DNA of 64,000 nt. Origin: Oryzias latipes. Taxonomy: Eukaryota; Chordata; Actinopteri; Beloniformes; Adrianichthyidae. This document shows, piece after piece, positions 14,401-26,049 of the stretch (positions within the stretch are counted from its first letter, which is position 1; every line of letters begins with the position of its first letter). A program made the position numbers and the translations under genes. Location: the NCBI RefSeq assembly GCF_002234675.1, contig NC_019866.2, positions 8,089,261 through 8,153,260 on the forward strand. The letters are read 5' to 3'. The notes under the pieces were generated by a model that worked only from the letters and a program-made list of their open reading frames with translations, had not been told where the DNA came from and searched no databases.

Positions 14401-16363
14401 AAAAGGTTCTAATTCAACCTATCAAAACCCATGGTGACATCTATGTAATAGAAAAAAAAATTGTTCTGTAGTCCCCTTGGTCTGTGGTATGTCCCACACA
14501 AATTTAGTTTTAAGGAAAAATGAGTCTGGGTTCTTATAGGTTAAAACGAAAAGATTTACTTACAGAAACTGGTTAACGATAACTCAGCTTGGATGTTCTC
14601 ATAGTGTTGATTAAGTCCGAGGATGTCTGCATGCTCCGAGGCAGGATGTCGGATTACGTGTGCAAGTGCTCTGAAAAAAACAAAAACAATCAGAGGTTCC
14701 ATTTAAGTAAATTCTACCGTGTCTATTTTGTGTTCATCACCACTAAAAAAAAGAACATTTAAAACGTTTAATATAACCATAAAACTCAGCGGCTTTGGTC
14801 AGTTCCTTGTTGCTGTAACAAATTGTAACACCAGCACATGTGACAAACTCACACAAACCTGACTATCAACATTTATTTAGTCGTAGTCAAACCATTTAGC
14901 CATTAAAGTTGATAATAATAACTAATTTTTCATTTTGAGCTGAATTTATTCCCAGCCCTGACTAGAAATATTTAAAAAACCCAAATTGTCAAAAGGCCTG
15001 TCTGGTCCCTAAATGGCAGGAGAACATGCATCCTCCCCACACCCACTCAGCCTCCTGACACCAACATTTATGGCACAACCGCTCAGTTCACAAGTGAGGA
15101 AGAGGCCAATGTTTGATCATCCCTCCCAAGCTGAGTATTTGCTGTGATCAAATTGCTTTGCTTCTTTATAAGGGTCTTTAGTGTAAAAACATCTTAAAAT
15201 CTTAGCCTTTAATCCCATGTATTCTGAAATTAATGTACTTCTTATTCAATCTTTCATTACAGGGAAATAAACACTTTAAACAGATTTGATTTGTAATTCT
15301 TCAACAATTTTGAGTGTCAACAAACTAAACTTATATTTTTTATGGCACCTTTAATTTACTCAGCATTGCTTTTTTGTGTGTGTTTAAGGTCATCAAAGGT
15401 CTTGCTGCAGCTGTGAACTCATGGAGTCAACGATTATTTTGGTTTACAAAGACCAGCTTTAGAATCAGAAAATAAAAGAAAAAGAAGAGCAAACATCATC
15501 CTGCCCTTTTCCAAGTGGCCCCTTAAACAGAGCAGCCTATTGCTTGAGTATAGCTGAACTGGAATCATGAATAATTTCTCTGTCAATTGACATGTTTGAG
15601 AGCTAATTGTCATTTGAAGCTATCACAACGCTTGAAGGTTGAGTTTTGTGTGAGTCAACCCTTTAGGCAAAAAAAAAAAAAATATTTGCAAATAAATAAT
15701 AAATACCAATTGTGACATGATCAAGTTCTGTAATTAAAAAAACCATATACAAGCATATATATTTATGTCTTTCAATAACTTCTTTTTATGTTAATAAAGT
15801 TTTGTTGCCCCCCCCCCCCTTGTTAGGCCCGTGAAGTCCAACACCCACCTTGACATGTTCTCTCTGTGCGGACGGTGCGTCTTTTCCAGACCAAGCTTGG
15901 TGAAAATCCCGATCAGCGCCACGATGGCCACGATCCCGCATATGATATACACAATCAGGCTGGTTTTATCCTTTGCAGACTCCAGCGCCACATCCACTTT
16001 TGAGGGGGGTCTGCCGGTCATCATCCACGGGGGAGTGCCGTAGTTCATACAGGTGGTTTGGTCCAGGCGCGAGCTTTTGTACTCGCAGCAGAACCTGAAG
16101 CCACAGGTGCCGCAGCAGTACAGGTAGCTGCCGGTTCTACACACGAATGGCGGGTCCCACTGACCCATCACGTCGTAGTAGCCCTGGCACTTTTCCTCGG
16201 TGTGAGGGCTCTCCGTGACCAGACTCTCCCCATCCGTCACCATGGATTCGTTGAACCCGGTCATTATTATGAAGTCATCGACGGTTCGATCCGGCTCCCC
16301 CTGCGCGTCACAAACCATAACTTTCACCAAAAAGTAGCCAAGCAGCAGTTCAGTTCCCCGCAT
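5483..16363 (-). CDS. shisa9: shisa9 (CKAMP44-type AMPA receptor auxiliary protein)
   Basis: Four coding exons on the minus strand: 16363-15849, 14670-14564, 8156-8016 and 5862-5483 (stop included). They sum to 380 residues; human SHISA9 is about 424. Residues 1-20 look like a signal peptide. The extracellular part has the Shisa cysteine pattern (C59, C75, C83, C84, C87, C92, C93, C105) and a possible N-glycosylation site at N38. A membrane helix spans about 134-157. The cytoplasmic tail ends in EVTV, a class I PDZ-binding motif known from SHISA9. Family knowledge: CKAMP44 binds AMPA receptors at synapses and alters desensitisation. Junction phases (2, 1, 1) are continuous and every intron is GT-AG. 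The start is the first ATG before the signal peptide. Teleosts have a and b copies; I cannot say which this is. Confidence 0.93.
5863..8015. other. shisa9: shisa9 intron 3
   Basis: About 2.15 kb between coding exons 3 and 4. AT-rich, with no exon, repeat end or RNA gene that I can support. Confidence 0.6.
8209..9412 (+). mobile_element. Tc1-like DNA transposon with internal deletion, in shisa9 intron 2
   Basis: Long inverted ends (GAGCAAAAAAGTATTT at left, GGGCAAAGAAAAGTATTT reversed at right, both leading to a CAATTGTG...TTCTCCCA block) are bounded by TA on both sides. The frame 8562-9032 encodes a Tc1 transposase N-terminus: paired helix-turn-helix ([20 protein letters not shown]), the second DNA-binding part, and the start of the catalytic domain up to LWSDERE. 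The rest of the DDE domain is missing except a short C-terminal trace (about 9075-9170). It cannot make a complete transposase. Confidence 0.88.
9671..10356. mobile_element. fold-back MITE with CATTTG target duplication
   Basis: The element begins TACGGTAGCCCGGAAGTGCA and ends with the reverse complement of TACGGTGGCCCTGAAGTGCA. CATTTG stands directly outside both ends (9665-9670 and 10357-10362). The two halves are imperfect reverse complements of each other over much of their length, so a transcript would fold into one long hairpin. No coding frame. Superfamily not assigned. Confidence 0.7.
10990..11190 (+). mobile_element. LINE 3' tail
   Basis: The stretch TTTTGAGACAACCTTGGTTG, followed by GCGCTTTATAAATGTTCAAAATTGAA, is the familiar 3' end of L2-type fish LINEs, here without its coding part. 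Confidence 0.55.
11240..11760 (+). mobile_element. degenerate LINE reverse-transcriptase fragment (RTE-like)
   Basis: Broken frames give FVYLGSTVT, then [13 protein letters not shown] and LLYG-type pieces followed by a [21 protein letters not shown]-like block. This order (YLGS, SLLYGSETW, WRALR) is that of the thumb and C-terminal part of an RTE-type ORF. Several stops make it a dead remnant. Confidence 0.6.
11765..12565. other. shisa9 intron 2, no feature recognised
   Basis: About 800 bases between two repeats, with only short frames and no splice context. Confidence 0.5.
12570..13058. mobile_element. second, shorter copy of the fold-back MITE
   Basis: The right end TTTGCACTTCAGGGCCATCG matches the right end of the element at 9671-10356, and the adjoining T-rich half (CATTTCATTTTGATTTCTGG, GGAATTGTGTTTGGGTGTCT) is similar to it. 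The left end is diverged (CCGTAGGAGCTCTAAAAACTG), so its boundary is approximate. Same shisa9 intron. Confidence 0.55.
13059..14563. other. rest of shisa9 intron 2, nothing recognised
   Basis: AT-rich intronic DNA. Short frames on both strands (for example 13581-13862 minus) match no family I know. Confidence 0.5.
14671..15848. other. shisa9: shisa9 intron 1
   Basis: About 1.2 kb, with a C run (15808-15819) near the exon 1 donor. No repeat or RNA gene seen. Confidence 0.6.
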
Positions 16364-16700
16364 TTTTGCTGAGTTTTTCTCCCTGAAAATAATTCATATA
16401 TTCCGACAGCACGTCACGAAGGACTGAGGTAGTTTGGTGCGTAAATTAGAACTCCAAATTCCATGCGTAAAAGCTGCGCGCCACCGCGCACCTTTCTCGG
16501 TTTCAGGTCATTTGGGGAATAATTTCAACTCTCAACCATCGGCTGAAGAAAAAAGAGCATCACTGAAAGGAGGGGGGTGTCATTCAGACGCGTCTGAGGA
16601 AGCTTCACTCCAGGGCTCGGTGCAGAAAATAGACGGAGAGGGAGGGCGAAACAAGCCAAACATCAGATGAGAGAGAGGAAGGAGAGAGCTGGCTGCACTA
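16364..16700 (-). promoter_or_regulatory. shisa9: probable shisa9 5' UTR and promoter
   Basis: The DNA just upstream of the shisa9 ATG is richer in CG dinucleotides (16380-16630) than the flanks and contains GA-rich runs (16630-16690). This suits a CpG-type neuronal gene promoter. The transcription start cannot be fixed. Confidence 0.4.
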
Positions 16701-19700
16701 GCTCTAATTACAACTCCTTACAGCCCGTTATTATTGTGCTGTGGTTTTTTTTAAAGGCTGCAAAGGCACAATTTGTGATCTAAATCTTTCTAACAATTCC
16801 AAAACCAGAGTTTTCCTCCCCCAGGTATAACACCATAACAAGTCACATACAGGTAAATAAAACATTTGCATTGCCTCAACCACTGAAGATTTCTTTGCTT
16901 TAGCTTTAAGACTGCAGAGAATTAACAGTGCAAAACACTTTATTCAATCCACAGGGGAAAAAGCATCATTTCCTAAAGGCAGACAGTGGAGACAGGAGAA
17001 ATATGGATCTTAACATGTTGGATCCTTTATTTTTGGAAAAACCATTTGATCTAAAATTATTACCACTGAAAGGAGCACACCATCTGTCACCAGAGAAGTC
17101 TCTCTGTTCTTGTTTAATATGGAATCACGAAGCTACTTTTATTTACAAACCGCTGTCAGGAGAGCACAGATATTTTAAGTTCTAACGTCTTCAAAAGATT
17201 TTTGACCTTTTTAGAATTATTTTTAGGGAAAAAATAACTATTCTGTTTAATGGAATCAGACAAACTGTATTTATTGATTGGGTCTGCTATTCCTGCTATT
17301 CTGGTTATATAAAACAAGTGAATGGACATTAATCAATATTAGTTTAAAACTGATAGATAATACAACAATCAGTGTCTAAATACATGAAGAGATTGTTAAG
17401 GATTTTTATCATTTGCATTTCTTTCTTAAGCAAAATTCCATAATTCATGCATATGTAAATCTTTGTCAAGGAAGCAAGGAAAGTGTTAAATCCGCAGTGT
17501 TCATGTTTGCTCTTTGTGGAAGCTAATTTTTGAAAGAAATCCTGTTTTTTTATGTAAAATTAACATCATGCAACTCAGAGCTAAAGCTATAAACTAAAGG
17601 CACATTTTGAAAAGACGAAGGATGATGGCTAGAAATTTCAAAATTTGTTTACTCAAAAGCAGTGTTTTTTTTTTTAACTGCAGATTCCTTTTCTGTACTC
17701 CATGCATTCAGTGACTGTTTTAATTTCAAACTCTGAGCTCAAACAAAAGGCAAAAACAAGACATTTTCTGATGTTTATGTAGTATTTGGAATATCAAATA
17801 CTTGAGGAAGTGCTTCAGGAGTGTTGTTTGCGTTGTTTTTTTTTTACAATTTTCTCATGCTGGTGAGAATTTTCTAAAAAAATAAATAAAAAAGCAGGAG
17901 TTTTAATAAACCTCTTCTAAAGTGAAAGAGTTATAGATGCGGTGTCCTGAGCTTTGTTCATTTCAAAAGGTCTTCAAATAGTCTTTTTTTCTTTCAAAAT
18001 TTTTTTTTTCAAATCTTGCTGGCCAAAATGTGGCAAACGGTGTTTGGTCTGAGTTCTGATGTTTTTCTTTTTTTTGACACACATCAAGAATATGAACTTG
18101 AAAAATACACGTCTTTTTTTTTACTTTTTTTTTTATTTATTTTTTCATGTTAAAATACTTCCCCTTCAATATTTTATTACAATTTTTAAAAACTGTTTTG
18201 TTGTTTAAGTTGTTACAAATACAATCAGTTGAAGTGCCGCAATAATAATTTAACTATTTCAACTCGTTGTTTTGCTACAAAAACAGAAACTAAGATCTTT
18301 CTTGAATACAATTATTGAAATTGAAAACAAACATTATAACTGGCAGTCTCTTGTTCCAAAAAACTGACCAGTTTTCATTTGGGAAAAGGTTGAAGTGATC
18401 GAAGAAGCAGTGATTTGTCATGCGATCTAAGGGTGTCCTCCCACAGCTGTACAACTTGTTTCTGTTGGTTAAAGCTTGCCACTTCAAAAAGAGACACTCA
18501 CACAATGGCTCATGACCTTATGAATTGGTATTCTCCACTCCACGCCGCTTCTTTTCATCCAAAAATCTCCTTTTGTAGCGCTCATTGTTATGGGAGACAT
18601 AATGTGGAGGCGCTGCTCTGTGATTTCCAGTTGCAGAAATGGGATCCTGTCAAAGACTTATCAAACTTATATAGCACATTTGTTTGAGCTGTGAAGCAGA
18701 GAAAATGGTACAAGGACTGCTCATCAAGCATAAGAGTGTGGACCAGGAAACACAATATTTTACTGTGTGATCACAATAAAACATCAAGCGACTCCCTGTC
18801 CTATTTCCAAAGATAGATTGCTGAGCGGAGACTAAAGTTGGTTAGATAATACGGCATTTTAAGAACATCAAGTTGAACCTTTTAAGTAATCTGGAGACAA
18901 AGTAGGACATTCAGTTCATTTTTCATATTTTTTTCTAGCCTTCAGTCTCCTCTTCTCAGTGCATGACATTTTTCCCCTTTTCTTTTTATTCATTGTCTAC
19001 ACAATCAAGAGGAGAGCAGAGCGGAGGGAAGTTGTCATGGCAACAAAAAAGCCCAAATGACCATAGAAGCAAAGTGGCACAGCACTAAACAAAAAAACAA
19101 AACAAAACCAAAAAGGACATTTTGCTGAGGTTTGATGTTAGAGCTTCAGGATATAACTGAGGTCTGAAATTCCTGAAGGTCATCATTGGCTTCCAAACTG
19201 TCAAAGTCAAAGTGGCCCAGGAAGGATGCTCATACTTTGCGTTTTGTTCAAGCTGCTAGATGACATTCGGAGAAGCTGCATAATTTAGAGCTTGGCTGAA
19301 AGCACAAAGATTTCTGAATAAATCCTTTAGTTTCCACACTTAGTGAATAGCTGAAAACTCACTGCTAACGCAGTGACAGAAAAATGCATTATCTGCAAAC
19401 CCATTAAGCTCTCGATGCAAACTGACGGCCTACAATTATTGTGATTTATCTCAGCTAGCTGAAACCAACTACTCAAATCATGTGAAGGATGGGAGAATAC
19501 TACAATCAAAGCAATACACTCCTTTAAAAGCATAAAGGTACAAAACTCCATTAGGCAAATGTCAGTGTTTGAAATCAGCCCACCCTTTTCTTGGAGATAA
19601 AACATCTGTAGGATGAAGGCAATAATGCTCAAGAAACAATCAAGTTTAAATCTGTTTAAACTGTAGGGTTTAGGGTTGTTGTTTTCTTTCTCCCAATAAA

Positions 19701-21000
19701 ATTATATGTGTAATTTAAAAAAAATACGAGAGGAAATAGGTGGGAAAAAATGGATGTTTACTATTCATTCAGAGTGTATTTTACTTTGACAGGACCGTGT
19801 ATGTAGGGAGTGAGGAAAAGAGTGAGTTATGTCCTAATTTCTCAGTTTGTTTTATGTTTTATATGTTGTTATATGAAGAAATTGTGTTGGAGAGTTTAAA
19901 ATCACAACAGGGAATCTGTTTTAAAGAAAGATACACCTAAAAAGAGCCTTTTGTTATGCAAAAGTTGGCAAGGCTTTTTTGAGTGGTCTTTAAAATCTTC
20001 CCAAAAAACATAAAAAAAAAGATTTGAAGTTTTACCGAGAAATTAAAAAAATTACACATAGATGTTTCATGGACAATCTGCATTTTTTTGTTTTTTGTTT
20101 AAGAAAACCCTTTTTTCCAGATTTGTAATGGTGGAAAATGTTACAGTTTTTCATCACACTAAATGCAGACATAATTAAAGCCCCTCGCTCAGAGCTGCAC
20201 ATGATATATTCATAAAATATCCTCACTTTTTTCAAAGCTTTTCAATTAGTGTGATCTCCATAGCAACCCTTTAATATTGTTGTCGCCTAGGGATGGCAAA
20301 CATGTCCATTTGGTCTTCAGAGGACTAAGCGAAAGTAAACTTTTAGATTTCCTTGGCAACAGAGGTTTTTTTTTTTAACCACGCCTACAGTACTAACATG
20401 CTCATACCTTATTTTACATTGATTCATTCATGTTTAACCATGTATTAATTTTTCACTATAGTCAGGAAGAAAATGTGCCAGCAACAGAGAAATGCAACTT
20501 CTCCTAACTTGTCACACTGACACCAATTAAAATCTAAAAACAATGTCCAGCATTTTTTTCCCAAGTAGCTTCTTAATGATGTTCGAGGAGTTAGGAGGTG
20601 CTAAAAGGATTTTTTTTTTAAGATTCATGATGGCAGCCTCTTCTCAAGGTCAAAGGTCAATAAAACTTTGGTTGTAGACTTCAGCTGGTGGCGTGTGTGT
20701 GTATTGTGGAAAAATTGTCAATTTTCAAACTTGCCACAAAACGGCCACAAGTTGTAGGTCCTGGGGCCATCCAGCAAATGCTGGTGAGTTTTTCAGCATG
20801 TGGCAGGGGTGACATTTTTCTTATATTGCAAATACAGTATGGCCCTTGCTGCAAGACATAAATATGTTTAACAAAAGTGGCTAGTAAAGGAAAGGAGAAT
20901 GGCCCTATTTCGTGGGTTCACTCAAATGTCATGAGCAAATCACTGCATTCGAGTGGTCACAGAAAGAGGCCCTCAGATATGAACTTTATCAACATCCTTG
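16700..21000. other. intergenic, nothing recognised
   Basis: About 4.3 kb of AT-rich DNA between shisa9 and the next possible feature. Frames at 18290-18505 (minus) and 18415-18687 (plus) overlap on opposite strands and match no family I know. Confidence 0.5.
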
Positions 21001-21020
21001 CTGCTTTTTGAGTCTGAAAC

Positions 21021-21194
21021 ATGATGGAAGCGACAGCTTCAGAGCTGCTGAAGAGCCACCGTTATGCCGCTGCTTCTGCCTTGCAATCTGACGGAGACGC
21101 TGCATTTTCCTCTATAGCTGGAAATAGAAAACGGAAAGACTTCAAACTCTTTGACTTTAAAGACGATGAAAAGGATGTCAGGAGAGACTTTTAG
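21021..21194 (+). CDS. small unassigned ORF (57 codons) followed by a poly(A) signal
   Basis: ATG at 21021 opens a frame ending in TAG at 21192-21194. The product is hydrophilic (ASELLKSHRYAAASALQ, then RKRKDFKLFDFKDDEKDVRRDF) with a strongly charged C-terminus. A TGA lies just before the ATG in frame. AATAAA follows at 21259-21264. The amino-acid make-up looks more protein-like than neighbouring noise frames, but I recognise no family. It could be the last exon of an unseen gene, a retrocopy remnant, or chance. Confidence 0.25.
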   Translation: MMEATASELLKSHRYAAASALQSDGDAAFSSIAGNRKRKDFKLFDFKDDEKDVRRDF

Positions 21195-21618
21195 ACACTT
21201 CTGTTATTTTTGTAATATTGTCTGTCTCTCTTCTGTCTCTCTTCTGTTTCTCTCGTTCAATAAAGGGAACAAAAATAACAATCAGACACAATGGTGACCT
21301 AATTGTATTTAGATGTTACAACACAGTGTTGAAACTGTGTGGATCTTTTTGTGGAATAAAAACACAAACTGTACATAAAGAAATAATTTAAAAAGAATGC
21401 ACATTACCAATTAATGGAGTTGGAACAGCAAATCCAGTGTTTTTCTAAAAACCATTTTCAGTTCAGCTAGAAATAAGAATCCTGCACATGGCACAACAAG
21501 GGCATCCTTTGAGGGTGAGGATCTTTCCTTGCATTTTTACTAATTTTTTGCTGTTATTGCAAACAGCTTAACATTTGTATGCCCAAAAAAAAATAATTTG
21601 CTTCCTCTTTCAAATTGA

Positions 21619-21710
21619 GGCCATCCTCATACAGGGCAAAGATAAAAAAGTGATTTCTGGCAGCGCGGGCCACATTCAGGACGCCATCGCAGCTGTGAAG
21701 CAACAGGGTG
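21619..21710 (+). other. orphan exon-like segment
   Basis: A pyrimidine-rich stretch ending in CAAATTGAG is followed by an open frame (AILIQGKDKKVISGSAGHI, then QDAIAAVKQQGG) up to a possible donor (CAACAGG/GTGGCT). It is GC-richer than its flanks and reads like a conserved protein segment. No partner exon or family was found, so it may be a relic. Confidence 0.25.
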
Positions 21711-21945
21711 GCTGCTTCATTCTATGTCGGCCGGCTTCTTGTAAGTCTCTAGTGGGATGCCAGGCTCATTACAGCAGAATGAGCTCTCACTTCTAACTAT
21801 TTGAGCTTCACATGGATAATGAGACCGCTGACCAGTGGGAGTAAACTCTTGTCTGGCTGCTTCAGACTGTCTAGAAATAGTTTCTCTTGAATTCAGCCGT
21901 CCAACTCAAACTGCGGTAACTGTTTTAAACAAGCTTATCATTCAA

Positions 21946-22502
21946 AGGCCCACTCCAATAAAAATAGTGTTTGTGGAGTTTTTAACATATTGTTGTGGTG
22001 TTTTCCTGATAATTGGAGAACATATATAAGGAAAATTAAGCTTAAAACTATTTCTCTAAATTGTTGTTAATCAGGAGTTGTGGAAAAAAATGCCTTTTGA
22101 AAAAGCCTGTAGCAATATTAAAATGTTACAGAAGGCAGGCAGCAAGGTTCCTGCTCCGCTCCATTCCGATGCATCCACTTGTAGAACAAATAGATCCATA
22201 AACGTCTTTGTTTTCCTTGTCTAGGCTGGATATCTTTATTATCGCTCGCCATGTTTGTTGCATCTGTAATGTTAGGTTGGGGGTGTGGGGGTGTTAGCTA
22301 GCGGGAGAGAGTGTTGACAAAGGGATGATAGGAAATAAGAGCAGGTTTACACCGTGCCAGCAGACCCACCCACAGTTTAAAGGTGGGTGGGTCGGCAGAA
22401 AAAAGAACACCAGTTTTTCATTTTGCCTAAACACGACATAATCATAATTAAAAGACCTCTGAGATCGCTTTTAAAATATCAAAAAATGATTGGATTGGGG
22501 TG
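21946..22502. mobile_element. TTAA-flanked MITE, copy 2
   Basis: Left end AGGCCCACTCCAAT, right end ATTGGATTGGGGTG. TTAA follows at 22503-22506 and the left flank is TCAA, one change from TTAA. It shares GCTCCGCTCCATTCCGATGC and GTTGGGGGTGTG with copy 1, in the same orientation. Confidence 0.7.
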
Positions 22503-22509
22503 TTAATCA

Positions 22510-24715
22510 CTTTTTTATTCATTCTGTATTCAATATTTTCCATTTTGTACCCTTTTTATTGTGCAAAAATGTCATCCTATTTAGTTTTTGATTCCATCGG
22601 GGCATTTTTGCAGCAAAACTTAACGTTTTAGTTTTAAAAAAATGTACAAATCCCATTAACTATTTAGGAGATAAACAGTGGAGAAGCTGACTTAAACCAA
22701 CAACTGATGCATCAGTCAGTTACAGATTGTGCTCTTTGAGTCATCCTCAAACATTATGACGGACACATATAAAGCAACAGGGTTTGAGGCTCCTCATCCT
22801 TACACGGTCGCTCCCAAAGCTAGTCGTCATCACAATTTTGCTTCTGACAGTGTCTGGTTGGAATCATTGCTGTGCAGGATCTTTGGCATCTTTGTGGGCA
22901 GAAACCTCAGCCGAACAAAAAGTGCAACAGCGGTAGCTTTACTAAAGAAAAAAGTGCTTTCAGTTAAGAAAGAAAAACATCACAGCTCCAGTCGGTTATT
23001 TTCAGATGTCATTGACTATTCACCTTGTCATTCAAAAACACTCCAGCCGCAGGCAATGCATGATGTGTGAGAGACCCAGATTTCTAGGTCTGTGGAGGCA
23101 AAGAGAGAATGTGGGGGTGGGGCTGGCGCATTTTGGTGCTGGGAACATTTTAGAGACAGGCATAATTGGGCTTCCAACCTTGGCAAGGAGTTGGGACACA
23201 TGCAGTTGTAGCATCACGTCTGGATTTCTGTCCAAAACAATCCCAGCAGAGCAAACCCAAAAACGTAGCTCCATGTGGGGTACTTTGGTTTCCTGGGTAT
23301 TTTTAGGCATTTCAACTGATAAGTGATAGACTTGCTCCCACTAAAGGCCAGCAGAACTTTATTTGGTAACTGATAAAGTTTACATTTTAGTTAAAATCAA
23401 GATATCACAGCTAAAATGTTCTAAACCGCTGAGAAAAAAACAATGAAAGCGACTGTTTCAAGCTTTACCAGAACGTAAAAAATTCCAAACATGGGTTTGG
23501 TTGAAACTATTTTTATTCTTTCTATAAAAAAAATGGTTAAAAAAAGAACAATTTCTGACTGGGTTATGAAAACAGATCATCATAATTTACCCAAAGCTGT
23601 GAAAATAAAGCAAAAGGAGGATGATGTTACTACATAAAATGGGAATTAAAAACTCACTTTTGTATTTTTGCTGTCATCTAATCCCTGCAATTTTAGCTGA
23701 CTTGACATACAAAATTAACCTAAGCTTAATTTTGACATTTAAAATTCCCTAATGTTTATTTTCTCCATAACTACATCATTAATTAACTACAGCAAAACAT
23801 CAACTACAACTGCAACTTTATTAATTTACATTACAGATTGAGTGCAAAACTTTAAAAAACATAACCTACAAAACAAAATGTAAACATTATTTTTTATCCA
23901 CTAAATGGACAAAACCATATGGTTGCCCATATAAACAAAGGTCTTTACATAGTGCAACTGGTTGACTGTTTACTTGTTCCGCAATTGTGATCCAGTGTTG
24001 TCCAAGTTATGGTTCACTTTAAACCAAGCCTGTTCCTGTCAAAAGGGTATAAAGAGGAGCCGTTCCAGGCATGTGCATGTTAATAATTTTTTTTTTAAAA
24101 AGTCCATTGTACAAAGTTTTCAATCATCCCAATCTTCACAAGCAAACAAAGTTAAGCTCTAAAAGTGAAAATGTGCTTCTTGCAACAATATTTGAGTTTA
24201 TTGTGGCCATGGTGTGACCTTGACTACAGTTTTGGAAGTTTCCATAGTGTGCAGGTTGGGAGGAGTGGATACTATGGTCCAGAAAAGAGAAAAGGGCATT
24301 AGTGGGATCTTCTGCTGCTTGGGTCTCCTGTGCAATGTAACATGAAACACTTTTCTTCGATCCGAACTATTTTAAGCCCTCACATTTTTCTGGAGCGAAG
24401 CTGATCTCCCTAGTGCGCTTTCTTGGAGAGTTGGATGGACGATCACACACACAAACACAACGATCCGGCGCTTTGCTGGGATTCTCTAAAGAAACTTAGA
24501 ATAAATATGACCTTTGAAGGGAAGACACTTCCACCCTGCAGACAAAACATTATGAAGTAACATTAAGATGTTTCACACAATTTCGTCTTGAAACATCACT
24601 AAAAGAATATTTGTGTTCATCTTTTCTGAAATAAAAGACTATATAAAGCATACATAAAGCTATTTTTGTTTTTAATTACAGTCAGTTACAGTTTCATTGG
24701 GTCAAATCAAGTTTA
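22510..24715. other. intergenic, nothing recognised
   Basis: Frames at 22729-23070 and 23006-23326 (plus) and 23032-23310 (minus) overlap and have no splice context or family likeness. Confidence 0.5.
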
Positions 24716-24721
24716 CCGTAA

Positions 24722-24909
24722 CCCTTTAACATTGGGAGTGGGGTCAACCAGACCCACTAGACAGTGCTCTGAACCTTTTTTCTTCAATGATTTGTGATCT
24801 TCACTGGTGTCCATGGATTACATGAAATCCTCTTTACCTTTATCCACCTTTGTCATGGTAGGAAGAACAATTCAATGTAAGGATGAGGTCATCTAAGATA
24901 GCACAAGGG
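24722..24909. mobile_element. piggyBac-like MITE, copy A
   Basis: The right end GATAGCACAAGGG is followed by TTAA (24910-24913). The left flank is GTAA and the left terminal repeat lacks about 20 bases relative to copies B and C. The interior (CCACTAGACAGTGCTCTGAA, TTTATCCACCTTTGTCATGG) is nearly identical to the copies at 42.9 kb and 46.8 kb. Confidence 0.75.
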
Positions 24910-25299
24910 TTAAAGTGAATAAAAAACAAGAAAAAAGAGTTGCATCAATCTTTTTCTTTAAGAAAGGTGTTGCAGGAAAACGCTGTAGAATTTGAAGCGG
25001 AGCAGGTTGCTGTTCCGGACAGAAATAGACGCGGCATGAGTCCAGACTTCCTGTCATTTGTAGGTCATCAGTAATGATGGTCAGGTCTCTCTCTCTCTCG
25101 GGGTTGTTGGAGGTGAAGGTTCTTAGAGCGAGACTGGGACTCAGAGCTTTGAAAAATATTTTATGCTTTCTTGGACAGCTGAGGAGATAAAAATGTGTGC
25201 AACTTTTAAATATAACTCAATGGAATCACAAAGTCTCAATCTGAACAAACTGGATTGGTTTGTAAGAAATCTGTAAATTAAGTAAAGCCCTTTGTCAGG

Positions 25300-26048
25300 A
25301 ACCTTGGGTAGACTCTTGACCCGGTTTTATCCCTTGACTCTCATGTCGGGTCATTTGTTCGTTGTTGTTTTTATCATCTTAAAAACATCGCAAAACTGAG
25401 TCCAATTGTGTCGCGTTATGAGATGGAGATGCTAATCCACGATTTATATCTTCTCGTCTTGATTATTGTAACTCCATCTTCTCATGTTTAAGCAAAATAT
25501 CTCCAGGTCCAAGGCTCCAGGTTGTCAAGAACGCTGCTGCCAGGCTTTTGACTAATTCCTCCAAGTTTTCACACGTCACCCCGTTACTAATCCAGCTCCC
25601 TATCCGCTACCGAGTGCATTTTAAAATCCTGGTTTTAACATACACAGATCTTTATAGCCAAGCACCGGTCTACATAAAAGACCTTTAGCAGCCGTGCACT
25701 CCCAGCAGGCCCCTGAGGTCATGTGACCAGGGTCTGCTGGTTGTTAAGAGAACCTGATAAAAGACTAAAGGTGACAGAGCCTTTGCAGCAGTGGCTCCAT
25801 CCCTCTGGAACTCCCTTCCCCTCAGCCTCAGATTTCTGCAGACTCAGTGTTTTCTTTTGAAAAGCAGCTAAAAACCTGTCTTTTTAAAATAGCTTTTTCT
25901 TAGTTCTTTTTTATAATCTGTGTTTTACTGTGTTTTACCATGTTTTACTGCGTTTTACTGTGTTTTACCATGTTTTACTGTTTTTTATCGTGAAGAACTT
26001 TGGGATTTTTATCTCGAAAGGAGTTATACAAATAAAGTTTATTAATAT
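25300..26048 (+). mobile_element. 5'-truncated L2-type LINE
   Basis: Broken frames contain the C-terminal reverse-transcriptase block LQVVQNAAARL-like, then VTPLLIQLPIRYRVHFKILV-like and a WNSLP-like piece. The 3' tail GTGAAGAACTTTGGGATTTT, then CAAATAAAGTTTATTAATATT, is typical of L2 elements in fish. Many stops. A TGTTTTACTG minisatellite (25918-25990) lies in its 3' UTR. Confidence 0.75.
25918..25990 (+). repeat. short tandem repeat TGTTTTAC(T/C)(G/A)
   Basis: About six units of roughly 11 bases (GTGTTTTACT, CATGTTTTACT, GCGTTTTACT) inside the LINE 3' UTR. Confidence 0.8.
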
Positions 26049-26049
26049 T

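Noticed and set aside
16058-16372. ORF antisense to shisa9 exon 1
   Set aside because: Shadow of the coding exon on the other strand.
23006-23326. Pair of opposite-strand ORFs of about 100 codons
   Set aside because: They overlap each other on opposite strands, have no family likeness, and the surroundings have no exon signals.
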